Shown here in pieces: positions 44,521 to 56,321 of a stretch of 64,000 nt of DNA; the stretch's first letter is position 1; each line of letters opens with the position of its first letter. The notes beneath the pieces were generated by a model that was not told the DNA's origin, did not search any database, and saw only the letters and a list, made by a program, of their open reading frames with translations. A program made the position numbers and the translations under genes. Source of the DNA: Owenia fusiformis (lineage: Eukaryota > Annelida > Polychaeta > Sabellida > Oweniidae). The stretch spans positions 35,302,867 through 35,366,866 of the forward strand of contig CAIIXF020000008.1 in NCBI GenBank assembly GCA_903813345.2. The letters are read 5' to 3'.

Positions 44521-46530
44521 TGCCGAAATAGTATTTGCTAATTTTAATATTGATTCAGCGGTTCAGTATCAAAATTATCCTCATTTATCTTTTATCGGAT
44601 GTATTCCTTCAGTCAAAACACTTTCTATTATGGCTACTTACTAAAAGTGTTCTTTATCAGGCCCGTAGCCAGCTTTTGCCGATTGGGAGAGTGCATTTTC
44701 TGAAAATTTTCAAAGGGGGGAGGTGTTCACATATGACAAGAAAGGTCCAAAAATGGCCAAAATCACTTGAAACATGCTCAGAATGGTGAAAAACTGCTTG
44801 ATTTTGATGTAATGTTTTGGCCAGGTAGGGGGGTCTGTTTATATATAGATTTGTAACCACAACCAATAAATACTTTTGTAAACAGACTCCGAGATCTTTA
44901 CGTTCTGTTGTATACATGTCGAAACAATATGTTAACTGATTTTCCTTGATATCAAACATATCCGATTTTTTGACATTGTATTCATATATTTTGAACCCTA
45001 AAGTAAACATGTTAGTTACTATTTATGAATTTCATGAACGTTCTCAGACGGGAAGGTGATTTTAGAATTTTGAAATGATTCAAAATTCGATGGCGACCAT
45101 ACCGTTCTGTAATCAGGTCATGATGACCTTCTAGACTAAGGGATGCGTTATATAGTCAAGTGAACTCGACTTAATGTTGTTGTTTCACGTTTCTTTTTGA
45201 CGATTTGGATATTTGTTTTTTATTTTTGTTTTCAACATTTGCGTCGAGGATATTAAGCCCTGTATATTGCGGTAAATGCTTTTCTGCCCTCTGTGCTCAA
45301 CAAAAGTTACACAGATAAGATAATGGATCCAATGCTTCAACTAGAATGTATTAACTCTTACCTTAAACACAGGAAGTACTTGATAATTGAAGAAATGTAA
45401 TCATTTTCGTATATGTTTGAACCAATTTCCAATATGGTTCTCAAGGTCACTCAAGGTCACTGAATACTGTCTAAATGTGAAACCATGCAACCAAAACGAA
45501 ATCGTAATTATTTATTACCAACATATCTGTTTTCGGTTTCTTCACCCTCCTTGGTGTCTGAGAAGGCGATTCAATTGTCATAAGACGATGATAAACTTTC
45601 GAGTTGAAATCTCGATCTCAATATGGCTGCTGTTATTTATTGTAATTTCGTTTTTCGCTTCACCTAGAGTTTTACTTTTACACAATCATTACCCAGAATG
45701 CATCTACACATGGGGAAAAAAAATTTTCCAGAAAAATTCTTATACTTCTTCAATTATCAAGCGTTTGACGTGTGTAAGGTAGGATTAAATACATTATCGA
45801 TGAAGAGCATATTCTAATACATAATTTGTGTGATTTTGGTTGCCTAAACAGGCCAGGAAAGCATTTCCCTCAATTTACAACCGGGAAGTGTGTACGACCC
45901 TAGTATGCAAGAAAATAACAAAAAATAAATATCCAAATTATCAAAAAATAATGACAAATAAAGCATACGATGGTCGGATTTATATGACTAGCGTTATACG
46001 ACGTTGCACACCGATGTGGAGCGACCTGAACGAACTGCGAATGAGATGGACGTATTGACGACTGTTTATGAACGAAGTAGCTAATTATTTTAGACATATT
46101 TCCCGACCACAGCCAGATTGAGCCCGTTTTACGACGTTTTCATAGGACTGGCAAGAACGGGTAAGAACTAGTTTGATGTGATAGGGGGGGTAACATGTAT
46201 TTGTTAATTTTAATACTGATATTCAGTATCAATATCATTCTCATTTATATTTATTCCTTTAGATAAACGAACTAAGATTACTTACTAAAAGTGTTCTTTC
46301 AAAACTTTGAACCCCGTCTTTGAAAACCATTAGGACTCATCGATCAGTGTTACCCCTAAACCAGTTCTTACTGTACATTACTAAGTTCATGAAACGTTTC
46401 GCCTAATGGATCTGTGAGAAAATGGATTGGACGTAATCGAAACTTAATCTTTTACAAACTTTATAAGACTGACGGGTATGTGCACAAGAACACTGGCGGC
46501 CATCCCGTTCTGCAATTTGACAGTGCGACG
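44521..46530. repeat. Tandem segmental duplication, two ~0.4-0.6 kb copies
   Basis: 44521-45120 and 46185-46525 share blocks in the same order. Examples are TTTGNTAATTTTAATANTGA, ACTTACTAAAAGTGTTCTTT and GGCGNCCATNCCGTTCTGNA. The first copy is enlarged by the hAT-like fragment at 44658. No gene is recognised in either. Confidence 0.5.
44658..44835. mobile_element. Truncated hAT-like MITE
   Basis: It begins CAGGCCCGTAGCCAGCTTTT and shares the GAATGGTGAAAAACTGC interior with 44261-44448. The right terminus is degraded. Confidence 0.5.
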
Positions 46531-46539
46531 ACGTACTTA

Positions 46540-47560
46540 AAACGAGATGGATTCGAAGAACGGGACTCTTAAGATCTTAACTGACGGTGGACGAGCTTGT
46601 ACTATGTTGAAGCGTTGTCCGTGGCTGTAAAAATTGCTTCTGAAGGAGCTAGCATAAAGCTGTGGTCACACGACGTTCTTTGGATTTTTAACGAAGGCGA
46701 AGGTTTATATTTATCTCTCAAATTTAATTGTGTCACTCTGAACTATACAATGTCATGTATGTTTTGTTAGTATACCTTTGTACACTGTGATATTTATGCG
46801 TGTTTAGATAACCTTAACTGCGATCTTGTACAATTCTTTATCTGACAATTACACAATTAGGAGGAGGTCAGGGTCCGATTTATTTTATATGATGTATAGT
46901 TTTTGAATTCGATACTTAACCTCCAGGCCCTACTGATTCGATCGTGTCAAACTAGTCATTTCATTTCAATATCATTGTTGTGAAATAACAAAGTGCCCTC
47001 CCATACGATTTGTTTTGAAAGTTTATGTTCGGCGATTTACAAGATTCATCGAATTTGTCATTTTCTAATCTATCATATACTGATGAACAAAATTCAAAAA
47101 GCTGCACACATGAGCCTTTACTTAAAGACCCCGTGTTAAGTTTGAAAATATATTTTTATCATACATTTACTATTTATCATGACTTTATAAGTAATTTTAG
47201 AGATTTTTGAAGAAAAAAAAATTTGAAAAAAAGTTGTCAGGTTTTCTTTTATCAAATACATGTATTCAAATTTCCCGCCATTTTTCTTATAAAAGTTGAA
47301 ATATTTTAATCATCAAAGCAAAAACTTTATCTTTTTAACACCAATGCAAAGATTGAACAAAGGAGACAATAATAGAATGTCATATCAAATGTGCCACTTC
47401 AATGTTTTAACATGTGAAAAATATTTTGCAACCTAAGTGACCTCATCGTGACATCACTCAGATGGCAAAAACATTTGAGAATGCTGTCAAATAAAAATTG
47501 CATAATAATGTAGTTTTAGACACGAGACCATGGATTATGACATATTATATAAGTTGTTAT
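46540..47560. other. No gene seen
   Basis: Upstream flank of the first P450 gene. The stretch around 47040-47100 (CATCGAATTTGTCATTTTCT) is also found at 56490-56540 downstream of that gene, marking the edge of the tandem duplication unit. Confidence 0.4.
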
Positions 47561-47599
47561 TAAGAGTTAGAAGAAGTAATCGTTAATCTTCGAGGACAA

Positions 47600-47761
47600 C
47601 TTTTGTGTCACCCTGTAAAATCGATTAATATCAAAACCACTTTTTAATACGTGATAACAGGGAGAAAAGATCACGAGAGGTCTCAGTTTTTTAAACAGCA
47701 CTACATATAAGCGTAATAATTTACTTATCACATATACTGGGAGAAAACAGGTTCGTTTGAT
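47600..47761 (+). promoter_or_regulatory. Conserved upstream region of P450 gene 1
   Basis: About 160 bp before the ATG match the region before the second P450 gene (58790-58959). Shared blocks include GAGGACAACTTTTGTGTCA, ATCGATTAATATCAAAAC, GGAGAAAAGATCACG and TATACTGGGAGAAAACAGGT. The block ACAGCACTACATATA could act as a TATA-like element. Conservation may reflect only recent duplication. Confidence 0.45.
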
Positions 47762-50700
47762 ATGTTGACAGAGTGTTTCATCGGGTTCTTGGTTATTGCT
47801 TTAACCAAGTGGATTTATGACAGATTAACGCGAAAAAGATGCACGGTTCCAGGGCCGTATGGATTACCTTTAATCGGGAATATACACCAAATCGGCAAAT
47901 CACCATTTCCATTACTTGAGAAGTGGAGGAAAACGTATGGAGATGTCTATAAAATCAACTTGGCAATGTCTGATGTAGTTGTTGTACACGGGGAAGCAAT
48001 TTATGAAGTTCTCGTCACGAAGGGCGATGACTATGCAGGACGACCTCCGAGTGAAAGATTTAGGTTAATAAACGACTACCAAGATATTTTAAGCCGTTCG
48101 GCTGATGCACAATTAAAAGATTACCGTAAGATAGCTCACCAAGGATTGCGGCAATATGGAACCGGTTTTGATCGCATTGAGCAAATCAGCATGGATGAAA
48201 TTCAAGATTGTGTTGAAAGGTTTGATCGGGATGATTCGTTTGATCCATATGAAGACATGTACCTCACAGTAGCAAATATTGCGCTTATTATGGTAAGACG
48301 CGATTACCTACATCTCCGACTTGAGCTCATCTCGGTCCCTTTGACACAATATTTATATGAATTGCCATAAATCATATAGTTTTAAAAGTACAGGGTGGTA
48401 AAAAACCGGAAACCCGGCATTCGGCATTTTCCTCATATCTTTGTCATTTTAAGAAATCACAATTTTACAGCACTTTGAACATCATGCTTCAGATTTGGCC
48501 ATCATCGCGCTGTAGGCAAACCTGCTCAGTTGTTGTCAATGACCCAAATGCATACCTCAGCAGGTATGGCCTAAATGATAGCAATGATCTCACTTTCGAG
48601 GTCTGCAATTGTCCTGAGGTCATACTATACTTTCCATCTCTGCCATATCCCCATAAGTAGGGAAATTTTGGACGACATGTGCAGGTTTCTTCTAGACATC
48701 GCAGGTTTCTTGGCCACCGGCAATGTTCTTTACAGTAAGTGTACACGCTGTGACTATCAATCTGATGGTCATGAAATTAGGTAGGCTGGTAGGAAATCGA
48801 GTGCTGTACAAATGTGTAAAGTTATTTCTTTAAATGACAAAGAAATTAGGAAAATGGTGTAAGAGTTTACAGTATTTTGACCACCCTGTATTACTCATAT
48901 AGCTATAAGCCCCCTCATGAATCCTCAGCGAATCCACCAAGCGCCGCCCTGGGCAATTTTGTCGAATCTTCACCGAAACTGTTTCAAAATCTGTAACCAG
49001 ATATACATTACGAATTTTACCTAATTCGCAAGAATGCGTTTAGTACGTGGATTCGTTCATTTGTGAGGGGGCTTAATTTGCATGTATAAATGACTATTTG
49101 TTGCGAATGTTTCAACGAAAATTAAGGGTTTCGTTTTAGTGTGATGAATATATTTATTTATATTTGCGAATCGATTTACGAAGTTTAACAAGATTTGATT
49201 GAGTTGCATCAACCAGTAGGTCTATCAAGAAAGATGAGCATCTAGATTTGGTTTTACTGATGTAGTTCAACTCATCTTTCTTTTTTACAGTTAATGGGAG
49301 AGAGGTTTGATAAAAATGATGATATGTTCAAACTAACCTTAAAGGTTGATAGGGATGCCGTCAGAGTATTTGGTATTGATTGCGCATATATGGATATTCT
49401 CCCCTGGACGATAAACATTCCGCATGAGTCTGGGAGACTTTTGAAAGAGGGTTTAGTGAATGTGAACACCTTGAAGGAGCTATGCTTTGACAAGACAAAG
49501 GTGTGTGATTTGTATGTGTACTTGCTGCACTTAATTGTCATGTCACGTTTTTTGGTCGGGTTGTGCCAAATTTGGTGTCGACGAAGAGTCATATTAATCT
49601 GAGATGGCAGTTTTATGTTAGAATGTGTCTTATCCATACTTGAGTATACAACAATTGCACATGACTTGTAGAGGGCTTGTACTTTCCTGAGATTGATTTA
49701 ACAATATTTCGGACCTGTACTTTATGCTGCAGTTTATCTCCACATTAATACAAGTATTTACACTACGTTTATATAGGGGTTTGTTTAAAAAACCGGGTGA
49801 CCGGGTAACCGGGTAACCGGGTAACCGGGTGACCGGGTACTTAACGTTCCTAGCAGGGTTAGGATTTTTTTATTTTTAACGTTGGATCTGGACGATACAT
49901 GTACGTTATTTTCGACGTCACGTTTTGAGGTTATTTCACATCGTAAGAACGTTTTGACAACGTTAACTTTTAACGTTAAAATAACGTCGGTAATGAACCG
50001 ATTTAGTGAGAACTTATTGACGTCTTTGTAACGTTTCCTTAACTCACAAATATTTTGAAGCCATTTCCACAATGTTGAAATTCAACCATCCATCGACGTT
50101 CTGTGAATATTTAAATAACGTCAGATCAATACGGTCCATAAACATCATTATTGACGTCACGTTTTGAGGTTATTTCAAATCGAAAAAACATTTCGACAAC
50201 GTTAAATTCTAACGTTAACAATACGTCGGAAATGAACCGACTTAGTGAGAACACAAAGTTTTTGTCATGTTTTTTTCCACCAACAAATATTTTGATATAA
50301 AAAGCCTGTTTTGACAACGTTGAATTTTAACGTTTGAGTTACGTCACATATGGACCAATGTAGTAAAAAATCAAACGTTCCTGTTTGTTATGTTTTCCAC
50401 ACTAACGAACTTTACGGACACGTTACAACAACGTTTTTTTTATACCATCAATAGATGTCTCGTGTTTACGTTGCCTCGATGTGTAAAGAACGAAAATGTG
50501 CAACGTTTTCTAGGAACTTATATGCTACTTATGAGCAACGTGACATGGACGTCACTGTTTGCTGGATCGATTATTTTAAAAAGTGCTCTGTCTCACCCTA
50601 TGCAGACAGAGCCTGTGGGTAATATTGGGTGCGGCGCAAATGAGCGGAGGGTGCGGAGCTAACGGTCTTTTTTGAATTTGAAATTGGGATATTTCTGAAA

Positions 50701-53700
50701 CTAAGCCGTTTTGGGACTTCAAATATACCGAGATATGTGTATTTGACACCAAATATCAATAAAATTGTGAAAATAGTAGTATTAAAAGTAGTAGTAAAAA
50801 ATCTCATAAAACTCCTTTCATTTAGAAAACCTTTGATGGAGATAATATTAGGGGTGTGTTTGATGCTATCTTCAAGGAACAAGAAAGGCGTAAAAACACA
50901 GATCAACCTTTGAGTGATGCAGCGTTTAAGGGCATATCTGTGAATCTTATTCTTGCAGGTAAAGATAGATTATTTGAAAAAAAACGGTCCATTAAGTTTA
51001 TGAAATAGAAAAACATAGGTAGGCCAACGCTAGATCTCAAATTAAAATAAAAAACATTTGTATTCCCTTTCGAAGTTATGTTTAAAAAGTCGTGGGGGGG
51101 GGTACAATAGACCTTTCCAATAAACTCTGCCACCTTTTGGTACATCAAAGAAACTAGGATACATTGATTGGCTAGATTGATGATGTCATTGGTTGTAGCA
51201 ATATATCCAAGTAAAAATAGACCTAACTTATGACTTATTTTGAAAAAGTACAACCAAATGACATCAATCGAGCCAATACATCATATATTTCTTGATATAC
51301 CAAAATGTGGTAGGGTTTATTGGAAAGGTCTATTAGGCCTACCTGCGTGTGATGTAAGGAAGATTTAGTCCAATGATCGACTCCTTTTCTATTGCAGCTA
51401 TTCTGACAACATCAACTGCTCTGAAAAGTATGATAGCATACCTGTTGGACTACCCAGACATCCAGGAAAAACTTCACAACGAAATTGATGACGCTATTGG
51501 AGAAAGGTAAACGGGATTGTCCGTTATGTTATGCCTTCAAAATACTATAAATGACTAGTACACCCAATTATTATGGTTACATGGATATAGATCGAATATC
51601 ACGTATCAAGATTCGACTTAGTTTAGCTGAAATCGGAGGTTTATCGTAAACGAAAGAATCTTGGTAACCATCTTCAATATATAATAGAGTCGTCCAGCTC
51701 CGGAACACTGCTAATGTTATGGCTACAAATTTCGTTTTTCACACATATTGTTTTTTAAATAATTCCAAAGATCTAAAGATTATATAAAGAAACCATCTTA
51801 GGCTGCCATTTTGAATTAATTAACATTTCAAAATGGCCGTCATCACGACAATGTAACTTTTCACCGCAGTATTTCGAATGTCATGCGAAAGATCAATATA
51901 AAGCTTGTAAGACTATGGAGGGAAAGCTATGTAAGAAATACCAAAGAATTATGGGAGCTACTCACTTCTTCTGAACTTGGCTTATTTGTCAATAGGTAGC
52001 AGCATGTAAAATTTTAACCAAATCCGTCGACTAGTATTTGAGATATCAAAGATGGCGTCCGTTTTGATGAACGAGGGCTATCTTGAAAATCGCCAAATGG
52101 AGGGACATACGGCGGTGCCTTCGTTTGACAAAACTGAGAAATCTGACATTTTCCCAATTAATCAGCAAGAAGAAACTGAGAAAGAAACACGTTTCAATAA
52201 TGTTTGAATGGTGGTCAAGGTGGACTAGATCCCAGGGTTCCTACTCGATCTTCTGCCATTCAGCCTGAACGAAGAGATGTTCTTGGTACGAGAGAACCGC
52301 AATTTTGTTCACTTTAGAATTTCAATTGCGAGTTTTGGTCTTGTTTGCATAAACAAAAATTCCATAACACTCAAGAAGTAAATCTTTTGGACAGCTGATT
52401 ATAAATTGTAAGTCAGTTATAATGACAAAAATACGAACCTTCTGACATTTTCATTGTTGGAAAATATTCAGTTGCGTCCCTGGGGGCTAATCCTCCTTGA
52501 ATACTGGTAAATAGGTAACTGGTCAACTCGTACCCAAGACAACTCGTACCCAAGTCAAGTCGTACCCAAGACAACTCGTACCCAAGACAACTCGTACCCA
52601 AGTATATGTATTGTTTTGAATCAAGTGTTGGGCTGAGAATGGGTATAGATATACATATTATAATGGTTACATACAGTTCAGAATAGTTTGAAGTATGTAG
52701 AAGAGTTTTTGGAAGAAATCGATTGAAATTTGTGACCAAATATATTGGTCACAGATTCAGATGTTCGAGGGAAGAGATTTATGTTTATTCCACATATTCA
52801 TAATCATTGTTCACAATATTAGTGGTATTTTTGTATGTTAATGAGTGTTTGAAACAAGTATCAGATCTAATTCATCTTGAAATATGGTATTATCAAAAAT
52901 ATAAAGATTTTCAAAAATTGTGCCTATTTCTTATTAAACATCTATTTAGGATTTCATATTATCAGATTAAAGAATGATAAATTTGAGAAGTCACCTTCAT
53001 AAAATTAAGCAATAAAAAATATTCTAAATAATATGAATATCAAATATTATTTTGATACTTATTCATACATGATATAATACACTTTGCATGCTTGTGTTCA
53101 AATATAATCCAATTAAGTTCAAAATGGAAAAGAAATTAACAGATTAAAGTTCCCATATTAATTTTTTCTGAATGCACTAAACTAAATTAATTGTTTGATT
53201 CATTTGTTGAAAAGTTACTGTTGTAATTATATTCATTTATATATGTATTACAAAAAAAGTTGAGAACAAGCCCTTCAAAGCACTTCAAAGGTAATCCAAG
53301 TTAAAACAAAATGCTTTGCTTAATCCATTGAGAAAAAATGTCTTCTAAATTCAGAAAAAATATTGAGGCACATTATAACATTAAACAATTTGACACAGAC
53401 TCAATTTGTTTTCTTATATGCACCCATAAAACAGAAAATAAACGTGGGTACGAGTTGTTTTGGGTACCAGTTGACTTGGGTACGAGTTGTCTTGGGTACG
53501 AGTTGTCTTGGGTACGAGTTGTCTTGGGTACGAGTTGACTAGGAAGCGGTAAATACATATAGGGTGAGCCAAAAAGGTAACCCAACCAAATGTATGTTAA
53601 TAACGCAGTCATTCAGCATGGGTTTAAAATCGTATTTAGCACAATTAAACCTTGTTTAATGTTCTTTCATTCTACTAAGTGTCATCTTCATCTAACTCTA

Positions 53701-56321
53701 ATAGCCACGATTTTATGGCCATTTACAAAACATGCGCAAAATGCCGAAATGTGTCTCACTGACACCCCATCCCATCAGATTTTTATGTGCAGGCCTATTT
53801 CCTACACTAACAACATTTGAAACATTGAAATAAGAGATGAGAAGGAATATGGGAGCCATAAAACTAGATGTTTATGCTCGTTTATGACGCCAAATTTTTA
53901 TGGCATGTTTTATAAAATGGCCCTAAAATCGTGACCACTAGAGTGAGACCACTGAAACTTGGTAGAATGACAATACATTGGACAAGACCTAAGTGCCAAA
54001 TATGACACTAAACCCATGCAGGATGACTGAGTAATTAAGATTTGTTAGGGTAACCTTTTTTGGCTCACCCTATAATGAACAAAATATAATAGAAATTAAT
54101 ATCGTTCTTAATAAATTGCATTGAATTGTTTTTGTATCTCATGCAGGATTCCTACATTGGATGATAGGAAACGCACGCCATATATGGAAGCGTTTATCCT
54201 TGAATCGTTAAGGTACATGTCCCACATTCCATTTGCGATTCCACACGAGACAATGGTGGACGTCACTCTGAAAGGGTACTTTATCCCTAAGGGAACGCAG
54301 GTAAAATGCAACTTCAAAAATAACTGTTTTAGAAAGATATTGTAAGATTACATTTCTCGTTCTTTATATTAACTTCCATTCAGAAAATATGTGACTTCTA
54401 CTCAACTGACTTCTCTTAAGCAACAGTATTTGATTTACTTTACTGAATGTGGGCCAATGTGTCCACACCTCTAGCCTATATACCCTATTTATAACAGCCC
54501 TTTACAAATCTTAAGCAACACTTAACGTTAGGTTTATTGAAGGTATGGACCAATTTATTCAGCCTGCATCACGACGAGCGGTACTTCCCCGACCCATGGA
54601 CTTTCAAACCAGACCGATTTTTAGATGATGCAGGAGAATTGATTCCAACGGACCAACGAAAGTTGTAAGTAGCCCTTGGCCCTGGATGCGAATATGGATA
54701 TCTAAAAGCATGTATGTGTGTCTGTGCATTTGTTTTTTGATTATTCTTTTTTAGTTTTTTATGGTACCTTTATTTAAACAATATTAATATACATCATTTA
54801 ACAGGGCCTAAGCCAAAGCATTATTGGCCCTGTGGGTAACAGTATTTGAATATACATTAAAGATGGCTCTCTTGTTTGGTGAACAGGTGAAATGAACTGT
54901 TTGTTTTTAACTCATCATAAATACATGTTATTTACGACAATTTATATTATCTTACAAAAAAATCTGAAAAAGATTTAAATACAAGACATTTAATATAATT
55001 ATTTAATGAGATGTCACCAAACAGGAGAGTATTTGTCTTGAGTTCTAAAGAGCATCTTGGTGAAAAAAGAAGTTCAGGCATTATCCCAAGTTCCCCCTCC
55101 CCCCCCAAAGTTCTTCTCTTTCTTTTTAATAATAGCAGGCAGTTGAAGATGAGGTGCTTAGTAGATTGGTATCTGTAGCCACATAAACAATCTGGACTGT
55201 CAACATTTCTAAAATTATGTAGGAAAAAGTGGTCTGTAAAAATCAAATCACATCTAATGCGATTTAGAAGGATTTCACTCTTTCGTGATAATTCTAGCTT
55301 AGATGTAGGTAATGGTAAATCTTTGTCTCGGAAATGTTCTTTAACATTCCTTTTCCTTTTGTTTTCTTTTAGGTATTGTGGGAGCCTTTCCCATTCGCGC
55401 ATTGTTTTTATCATTGTCGAATTAGAAAAGGAGCCAGATGATCTTGGAATATTAAATTCTCTGACATTTCTTAAGTTTATATCTTGAATAGGATTTCTAT
55501 GTTGGTCAAAAATTCGTTGGAGATGAGAAAGGAGTGTTTCGTTTTTTTTACTTTGTGCATAAGATTTAAGTATTTTCATTTCTCCTGGTCAAAAGATCAT
55601 TCGAGTTCAGGGATTTAAATAATTTAATTTTTGAAGTTCCCTGAATGCATCCACTTACTAGTTTAGGAGGTATAAAGGACAAGTACATTTTTTCAAGGTG
55701 TTTGGATCGACCTTTGTTCTTTAAAGCCTTGAATGGATTCAACATTATTAGATATTTGTCAATTGTTTCATGTATATGTGAGCTAAAAGTTAAGTGTTCA
55801 TCTAATAACACTCCTAGTTGTTTATGATTACATGTTCTGCTGATCTTTTCATTACTTAGAGAAACAAAAGGGTATTTTAACTGTTTCTTTCTTGACCCCT
55901 TAAAAATATTTTCTACACGTTTGGAAGGTTTAAGATTCGATTTCCATTTAAGGGACCATAGTGAAAGTCTGTCGAGGTCTGTCTGTACATTTTTGAGTAG
56001 TTTGAAATTATTTTTTACTTCTGTCACATGGAAAGAGGTATCATCAGAATACAGATATAACTGACTATAATTCAGACAATATGTCAATAAGATATATTTT
56101 CTTTTATTAGATTGATGCCATTTGGGGCAGGACGAAGAGTTTGTGTCGGTGAACAAATGGCAAGAGTTCGAATTTTCCTTTTTATGACGACAATGCTTCA
56201 ACGATATGAGTTTCTGCCTGAAAAGCCCGGGTGTCTGCCAAAATACGATCCGAGGGACAGTATCCTTGGTGCCCCTATGAAAATGAAAGACTACAAGATA
56301 CGCGTCAAGAAAAGAGACTAG
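47762..56321 (+). CDS. Cytochrome P450, CYP2 clan (CYP1/CYP17-like), complete, 489 aa
   Basis: Seven exons join in phase: 47762-48292, 49291-49500, 50826-50958, 51398-51506, 54147-54300, 54543-54664 and 56111-56321. The product is a microsomal haem monooxygenase: hydrophobic N-terminal anchor (residues 1-20), Pro-rich hinge PGPYGLP, ESLR as the ExxR pair (E347/R350), FKPDRF as the PxRF motif, and haem loop FGAGRRVCVG with ligand C431. The segment TLDDRKRTPYMEAFILESLR...IPHETMVDVTL and LFSLHHDERYFPDPWTF resembles CYP17/CYP1 proteins. Two departures: the I-helix AGx(D/E)T motif reads A-A-I-L-T (291-295), lacking Gly and the acid, and the C-helix WxxxR reads LKDYR, with Leu118 for Trp. Substrate is unknown; unusual chemistry or loss of activity are both possible. 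A near-identical tandem paralogue follows downstream. Confidence 0.9.
48391..48888. mobile_element. TIR element in intron 1 of P450 gene 1
   Basis: The ends are CAGGGTGGTAAAA and the inverse TTTTGACCACCCTG, with TA on both sides (48389-48390 and 48889-48890). Subterminal regions (TACAGCACTTTG / GTGCTGTACAAA) are also inverted. Non-coding, about 500 bp. Confidence 0.75.
48907..49073. mobile_element. Second member of the TTAA-type MITE family
   Basis: It starts TAAGCCCCCTCATGAATCC and ends GGATTCGTTCATTTGTGAGG GGGCTTAA. It is related to 40794-41037 through the CCCCCTCAC termini and the GAATTCGT-like subterminal block. Confidence 0.65.
49790..50540. repeat. Diverged ~238-bp tandem repeat rich in AACGTT in intron 2 of P450 gene 1
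   Basis: GACGTCACGTTTTGAGGTTA recurs at about 49915 and 50153 with matching downstream sequence (ATGAACCGA, TTAGTGAGAAC, ACAAATATTTTGA). A partial third unit follows. A short (ACCGGGTA/ACCGGGTG)n run lies at 49792-49830. Probably the body of an inactive DNA transposon. Confidence 0.6.
51110..51330. mobile_element. MITE with ~85-bp inverted ends in intron 3 of P450 gene 1
   Basis: The ends are GACCTTTCCAATAAAC and the inverse GTTTATTGGAAAGGTC, flanked by TA. The arms continue through CACCTTTTGGTA / TACCAAAATGTGG and CATTGATTGGCT / AGCCAATACA. Nearly the whole element can fold into one hairpin. Confidence 0.85.
52510..53545. mobile_element. Element with minisatellite inverted termini in intron 4 of P450 gene 1
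   Basis: The left end is about five units of CAACTCGTACCCAAGA (52525-52600). The right end is the same unit inverted, TCTTGGGTACGAGTTG, about five times (53447-53540). The outermost bases match as inverted sequence (GGTCAACTCG / CGAGTTGACT). The roughly 850-bp centre is very AT-rich and non-coding. I cannot assign the superfamily. Confidence 0.7.
53560..54072. mobile_element. TIR element in intron 4 of P450 gene 1
   Basis: TIRs TATAGGGTGAGCCAAAAA(A)G are at 53558-53577 and inverted at 54053-54073, each including TA. Non-coding, about 510 bp. It lies directly beside the minisatellite-ended element. Confidence 0.8.
54780..56095 (-). mobile_element. 5'-truncated LINE fragment in the last intron of P450 gene 1
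   Basis: On the minus strand the sequence starts at the reverse transcriptase catalytic region (LYSDDTSFHV, near 56050). It continues through RT palm/thumb-like text (LSLWSLKWKSNLKPSKR, HKQLGVLLDEHLTF) and then the C-terminal Cys/His region (SPDCLCGYRYQSTKHLIFNC near 55170). One frame change near 55575 separates the two open parts. The whole upstream EN/RT is missing. The insertion edge lies about 15 bp from the 3' splice site of exon 7 at 56111. Confidence 0.8.

Noticed and set aside
47041-47210. 61-codon + frame upstream of P450 gene 1 as a small gene
   Set aside because: A degraded copy at 56487 does not keep the frame, and no conserved motif is visible.
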